Positions 58,935 through 64,000 of a stretch of DNA of 64,000 bases are shown piece by piece. The position numbers and the translations under genes are program-made. The stretch is taken from NCBI RefSeq assembly GCF_003255815.1, contig NW_020257756.1, forward strand, positions 1,930,561 through 1,994,560, in the 5' to 3' direction. Positions within the stretch are counted from its first letter, which is position 1. Each line of letters begins with the position of its first letter. The stretch is from Theropithecus gelada (lineage: Eukaryota; Chordata; Mammalia; Primates; Cercopithecidae). The notes below the pieces were generated by a model, which saw nothing but the letters and a program-made list of their open reading frames with translations, was not told where the DNA came from and did not search any database.

Positions 58935-60834
58935 ATCTAGACTTTTCAAGTAGGAAATTACAAAACGACTTTTTAAAAAATGTTTTAGATCCCAGGAAAA
59001 CAAAGGATCTCACTGACCTACTAAGCATACTTTAATCAAATTATAAGGGATCTTGCAAATATTAAATACTAAAAGGAGTTAAAGTAAACATTGTTTTATC
59101 TCTAGAGGTGCAATAGAGGGAAGTTGGGTATGCGATAATGAAGGATTTCAATCTGTGTGGTTCAAAGTCGCAATGTGGTAAAAAAAAGATTTCTCAATGG
59201 TAAGATAGCAAATAGTGGCATAGACTTTCAAGTCAAATAGTAGGTATAGGAGGGCTTGCAGGATTATCATTGTCAAGGGATTAATACCACACATGTGAAC
59301 CAGAGTACATATCACACAAAAATTTGTAGGTTGGGTCTCTCTAGGAATTAGTATACTGACAGGAGACATTCTGAAATTTGTTTAAGCTCAGAAGCCAGAA
59401 AGCCTGCGAAAATAGCCCAATAATTGAGCGTTAAAGGCAGCCCAATAGAAGTAAGAGAAGATAATCTGGGAAAATGAGAAGAAAAGAAGATACACCTTAG
59501 GATCCAAAGCATAAGGAGGTGAGTTGTGCTGTAATAGAGTGGATCATATCCAAAGGACATTCAAATAAAAGTGGAATGATTAAAAATGACTCATCTCTAG
59601 CAATACAATATTTCAGAGATACAACTTGGTGTTTTCTGGATTAAGGATTTTAGACTAGGGGTTCTCAGTTATATCTGATTATAATCTAGGTGGCTTTTTC
59701 AAAAGTCATCTGCACCCCTAATTCTAAAACAATTCTTATATGCCCAGGGATGAGACGGTGATACATTTGCCCCCTTCATTGAGGTGACTTTGATACAATC
59801 CACTTCCATAAACATGCCTTTGAACATCAAGAACTGGGGCATCTGCGGGCATTTGGGTTAAAACAAATTTTGGCCTGGAGACTCAGTTTATGTTACAATA
59901 TGTCCTCAAGTTAATGACTTTCTTGGGATTCAATAGACTGGAGGGACCCAATTTATAGAAATCCCCACAAAATTATGTATTGTAATTTATCTTTACAAAA
60001 TACTTGAACATATTGCACTCGAAACAGGAAGAAAAGGCAGCTTGGGTATTACAATAATATTTACATTTCTATATTATCCTAGTTTGATTTCCTGGTCACA
60101 TCCATACTGGGCTTTTTTTGTGTTATTACTTTTATAAAAAAGTATAAAATATTTTAAGCATATTAAAAAAAGAATAATTACTGGATAATTGGCTTTATCA
60201 AATCTTTAAATTTTTCTTACCTAGTTGGTATTTAATCCATAAAAATAAAATGTTTAAAAGTGCACATCAAAATTACATACACACAAATTGTAAAACTTTT
60301 TCATTTTCAAAAATTACAAGCTCTAGATATAAATGTATAAAATAATTATGTATCATTTACTAGTTTTCTAACATTTTACAGGGATTTGTTTTGATTTCTT
60401 GTCAACATATGAAAAGCGAAGTACCCTAGCAAAACCGGAGTCATTATACTCCAATGTTTAACATCATTAAGTCTCTATTTTATAGCACTTCAAATAACTG
60501 TTTTACTTTTCTAGTAACATCAGAATATAATAATTTCCCTTTATTTTTCTTTCTTTAGGTTATTTGTCTTTGCCATAATAACAACACATGTGTCAGATTT
60601 TTCATGTACTTGAACAACAGACAGATGAAAACAGAGATATAATTAAACTTGCAGATGAAACAGATAGAAGATTTTTATAAAGTATCACAAAAACTGACTT
60701 CATGCTAAATAATTTTATGTGTGTACTGCTAAGGTAGGCTGTACACCCGACTAGTAACCCATTTTCTCAAGATTGAATAGATCATCTATGAATAACAATA
60801 GGAGATAGCAGAAATATTAATACATGGTAATCCA
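58935..60834. other. 1.9-kb repeat-poor intronic stretch
   Basis: A weak MER-like trace starts near 59653 (ggggttctcagttatatctg). No gene supported. Confidence 0.5.
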
Positions 60835-61127
60835 GGCTGGGTGCCGTGGCTCACGCCTGTAATCCCAGCACTTTGAGAGGCTGAGGCGGGTGGATCACTT
60901 GAGGTCAGGAGTTCGAGACTAGCCTGGCCAACGTGGTGAAACCCCGTCTCTACTAAAGATACAAAAATTAGCTGGGTGTGGTGGTGTGTGCCTGTAATCC
61001 CAGCTACTCAGGAGGCTGAAAAAGGAGAATCTCTTGAACCTGAGAGGAGGAGGTTGCATTCAGCTGAGATCGCACCACTGCATTCCAGCCTGGGCAACAG
61101 TGAGACTCCATCGAATGAATGAATGAA
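60835..61127 (+). mobile_element. Alu element with (AATG)n tail
   Basis: ggctgggtgccgtggctcac; tail gaatgaatgaatgaa; atggtaa on both flanks. Confidence 0.94.
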
Positions 61128-61225
61128 TAAATGGTAACCCAAAATAATCCCTCTCCCCTGTTATTTCAGTCAAGTTTTTCTACCAGTTATATTCTTAAGA
61201 GAAACTCTCCTTTAAAGAACTGCAA

Positions 61226-61330
61226 CTTAGCACAGTGGCTCACACCTATAATTCCAGCACTTTGGGATGCTGACATAGGAGGATCACTGGAGGCTAGGAG
61301 TTTGAGATCAGCCTGAGCAACAGGCTGTGA
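61226..61330 (+). mobile_element. Truncated old Alu fragment
   Basis: First ~105 bp of an Alu (agcacagtggctcacacct ... gatcagcctgagcaaca). Confidence 0.82.
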
Positions 61331-62592
61331 GATTCTATATAGTACTTAGGGACTACTCAAAGGTCATTTGCAGGTTTATGACTCCACCCATCATCCATCC
61401 AACAAGTATTTCTTATAAGCCTACTACACATACTGTTCTAGGTGATGGCAGATGTAGCAGTAAATAAGACAACAAAGCCCTTGTTTTCACAGAGCATCCA
61501 TTGTGGTAAGGGGAGAAAAGGAAATAAAAACATATGTCAAGTAATTATTAACAAAAAAAAGGAAAAAAAGGATAGTAATTTTATATAAAATAAGGACATT
61601 CATCTTTGTGTTAAAGATACATCTACTGAGCAAACCTTTTACTTACGCTTTCATTTAATTGGTATCTTGAAAGGTACCAACTGCCTCCCAATCACCAAAT
61701 TAAACAGAATTTTCTCAGTTTCCATTTTCCTTATATTCCTCTAAGCATCTGATACTGCTGACCACCTTCATTTTGAAACTCCAATAGTTTGCATGACAAA
61801 TTTCCTATTCTGGTTCTTATCTTTTCACATTAGTGTGACATTAACATAAGCTACACAGTCACATCTAGGATTTGAGACCATTCCCTATCCAACAAAAGAA
61901 AACAGATTTAATTGATGTGGAAATTGGATAGCACCTAGAAAAAAGTTTTCACTTTGTTCTTAATTTCCAATAGTTTTTAGCAGATTATTAGCAATGTAAT
62001 TACATTTATTCAACGCACTAGAGAGTAACAACTACATCAATAAGCACCTGTACAAAATGTTACATTTTGCATTTACTTCATTTAATCCTCATAAAATAAT
62101 AACCCTGTAATAGTTGCACATTAAAAACAAAGTCTTGCTTTTCAGAATGACTTCACTAAAAAACTAGACTTAAATAGTATCCTTTATTTTTTCTTTAATA
62201 TTTGGAAAATACTTTAAAGTATAATGAAAAACATAAGAAACATCTGTAATCCCAATATTCAAAAATAATATTTGCTAACATTTTGCTGTATTGAACATTT
62301 CTTCCATCCCATCCCTATTGTTTAATAATTTTTAATTGCTTCATACTAACTAGAATATTAATATTCTGCAAAAAAGAAGTTTGTTTTGTATTCAAAAATA
62401 AACAATCCAGGTGGGGGACCATGCTGATCAAACTGACTGTGAAGTCAACTCAAACAATTTTTATAATTTTTTAAGTTGTAGTTTTAGAGTTACAGGTGGA
62501 AAAAGAAATGAAGCATATTTATTCAATAAATGTTGACATGTGCAAAGCAACACAAACAAAAATTATGTACATGTAGACAACTAGATTCTCAC
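61331..62592. other. Intron next to the penultimate exon donor
   Basis: A remnant at about 61385-61530 (caacaagtatttcttataagc ... gttctaggtgatggcaga) belongs to the same unassigned old family as 38896. The rest is unassigned. Confidence 0.5.
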
Positions 62593-62733
62593 CTGTTCAA
62601 TCTCTTTGGTTTTTGATGCTATTGCTTTAGAGCGAGTGGTTAGCTGACTATCTTCAAATAATTCTATCCCATGTGTTGTGTTTGACTCAGGTTCCTCTGG
62701 CTGATCAGTAAACAATGGTGCTGTGGATCCCGC
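62593..62733 (-). CDS. PPHLN1: Periphilin 1, penultimate coding exon (47 residues)
   Basis: On the minus strand this is a 141-nt exon, exactly 47 codons in phase 0. The acceptor is ...ccttttcaag at its right edge and the donor CAG|gtgagaatc at its left edge. The peptide starts AGSTAPLFTDQPEEPE and ends RSKAIASKTKEIEQ, and runs directly into VYRQDCETFG of the last exon. This matches the order I know in periphilin. The first half is acidic and probably disordered (QPEEPESNTTHG). The second half (LFEDSQLTTRSKAIASKTKEIEQ region) begins the C-terminal helical segment used for dimerisation and TASOR binding in the HUSH complex. The exon length is a multiple of three, so skipping it would keep the frame. 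Earlier PPHLN1 exons must lie beyond the right edge of the window. Confidence 0.95.
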
Positions 62734-62928
62734 CTTGAAAAGGAATTAGAAATCTTTAATATTTTCTTAAAAAACAGAGCATTTCAGATGGTTGTGTATA
62801 GGCACTAACTGGCAAATTATATTAAGTGCTACATGTTTTAAGAAGAGAAAACTCTTTCGATTTCACTATGCATAACGAGCATATGTGAAATAGATTAACG
62901 AGGAAATAACTGCTATTTTTTTTTTTTA

Positions 62929-63030
62929 ATGTGGAACACTTCATGAATTTGCGTGCCATCCTTGCACAGGGGCCATGCTGATCTTCTGTTTCATTCCAAT
63001 TTTTAGTGTATATGCTGCCGAAGCAAGTGA
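62929..63030 (-). pseudogene. RNU6-P: U6 snRNA retropseudogene
   Basis: On the minus strand this reads as a near full-length U6: a start close to GTGCTTGCTTCGGCAGC, then ATATACTAAAA-like, then CAGCATGGCCCCTG and GCAAGGATG. It ends ...GTGTTCCACATT. The first bases are altered and there are scattered substitutions. A 13-bp A tail follows on the minus strand (poly-T at 62916-62928), so it was copied by the L1 machinery. I see no upstream promoter elements that would suggest expression. Confidence 0.92.
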
Positions 63031-63598
63031 GACTGTTACTTTTTAAATTTTATGTAAGACAAAGCCTCTAGGCTTATTCGATTCCAAAATATTATTTCAT
63101 ATTATATTAAGATATGTATAAAAAAATTCTCGTCCCATGACTATTCCTTAAGCGATCAGTTTATGAAATACTGAGGAGAAAAAGTCCAAATGGAAGTGAG
63201 AGGTGTTGTACATGCATAAAGAAATATATTTAAAGAGAATATGAGAAGAGGCTGTACCTTTAGAAGTTAAACTACCTTTCTCCTGTGGCCTAACAATTCA
63301 TTGAAATCATTAAAAAGAAAATCCCATAAATCAATAATGATCACTTCAGTTTTAGACCAATAATTGAAAAATGAATAAATATACTGTGAATTACATCTAA
63401 AACAGTCAGGTGGGGGATTAAGTATTGGAATACATATATATACGCATAGACTATCTCTGGAAGGACACTATCTACAGAAAAAAATGATCAAAGGAGTTGT
63501 CTCAATAGTAACAACTTACAAGAAGTAGCAAAGAAGAGCCACATTGTAAATACTTTGGTGCCATTTGAATTTCTGACACATACATGTATAATCTACCA
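63031..63598. other. Upstream intron, nothing recognised
   Basis: AT-rich sequence between the U6 pseudogene and the truncated Alu. Confidence 0.5.
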
Positions 63599-63602
63599 AA
63601 AA

Positions 63603-63885
63603 AAAAAAAAACCCTGAGGCAGGCAGATCATGAGGTCAAGAGATCAAGACCATCCTGGCCAACATGGTAAAACCCCATCTCTACTAAAAATACAAAAATT
63701 AGCTGGGTGTGCTGGCGAGTGCCTGTAATCCCAGCTGCTCAGGAGGTTGAGGCAAGAGAATAGCTTGAACCCGGAAGGCGGAGGTTGCAGTGAGCCAAAA
63801 TCATGCCAGCGCCACTGCATTCCAGCCTGGTGACAGAGCAAGACCCCGTCTCAAAAAACAAATAAACAAACAAACAAAAATTCCT
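63603..63885 (+). mobile_element. 5'-truncated Alu preceded by an A-run
   Basis: Starts inside the left arm at ctgaggcaggcagatcatg, directly after a 13-nt A run at 63599-63611. AAAC-type tail. Confidence 0.92.
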
Positions 63886-64000
63886 AGTTTTTTTTACAAG
63901 TTTGAGTTACATATGTTAAGGGACTTATACCAAAAGCATAAAAGTCATTTAAGAAAAGAATTCCACTAGCAACATTCTTTGTAAACTGCCCAGTCCCTGG

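Larger units (their letters stand above)
18663..62592 (-). other. PPHLN1: PPHLN1 last intron (43.9 kb)
   Basis: The donor (gtgagaatc at the right edge) and the acceptor (ttttaccttttag at the left edge) are both canonical, and the two flanking exons join in phase 0. The intron holds the FXR1 processed pseudogene, three L1 insertions or clusters, several DNA transposons and most of the Alus in the window. I see no further periphilin exon inside it, but alternative exons without protein similarity would be missed by eye. Confidence 0.85.

Noticed and set aside
62929..63030. Functional U6 snRNA gene
   Set aside because: Altered 5' start, scattered changes and an A tail mark it as a retrocopy.

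Overview
The window is primate nuclear DNA, most likely human. Alu SINEs lie on both strands at roughly one per 1.5 kb. There are also L1 pieces of several ages, MIR and L2-like remnants, TcMar-Tigger and hAT-Charlie DNA transposons, a MaLR solo LTR and a HERV-K-type provirus. Two exons, which I recognise from the protein they encode, place it at the 3' end of PPHLN1 (periphilin 1; 12q12 in human). The gene runs on the minus strand here, so the window is reversed relative to the gene.

Layout from left to right. Positions 1-12658 lie downstream of PPHLN1 and hold no supportable gene. They contain Alus, an L1M fragment, a MST/THE1-type solo LTR, a TA-flanked Tigger element with an Alu inside it, and an isolated 100-bp slice of the proviral LTR at 11698-11797. 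Positions 12665-17766 hold a defective HERV-K (HML, betaretrovirus-like) provirus on the minus strand, with two LTRs, a matching 6-bp target duplication, a primer-binding site and remnants of gag, pol and env. The last PPHLN1 exon is at 18468-18662, with a short 3' UTR and an AATAAA signal at 18326-18331. Positions 18663-62592 are one 43.9-kb intron. It carries an old L1 (19380-22410), a Tigger element, MER5A, a processed FXR1 pseudogene (24594-26608), a 5'-truncated L1 with an 11-bp target duplication (28681-30197), an Alu-riddled L1 (42655-46135), MER2, MER1 and about 25 Alus. The penultimate coding exon is at 62593-62733. A retrocopied U6 snRNA pseudogene (62929-63030) and a truncated Alu lie in the preceding intron.

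The only functional coding sequence I can support is the C-terminal 111 residues of periphilin, split over two phase-0 exons. From established knowledge, periphilin is a subunit of the HUSH silencing complex (with TASOR and MPP8), and its C-terminal helical region binds TASOR. HUSH represses L1s and other intron-poor retroelement transcripts, so this gene of a retroelement silencer is itself embedded in such elements.

I found no prokaryote-like system, CRISPR array, operon or clearly new gene family. The best second-look items are structural: the orphan LTR slice, a perfect 30-bp fold-back inversion inside an Alu, an FXR1 pseudogene that appears to record an exon-skipped isoform, and a sense-oriented provirus about 0.54 kb past the PPHLN1 poly(A) signal. 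Repeat names are from memory of consensus sequences. Family-level calls (Alu, L1, Tigger, HERV-K) are firm and subfamily calls are not.
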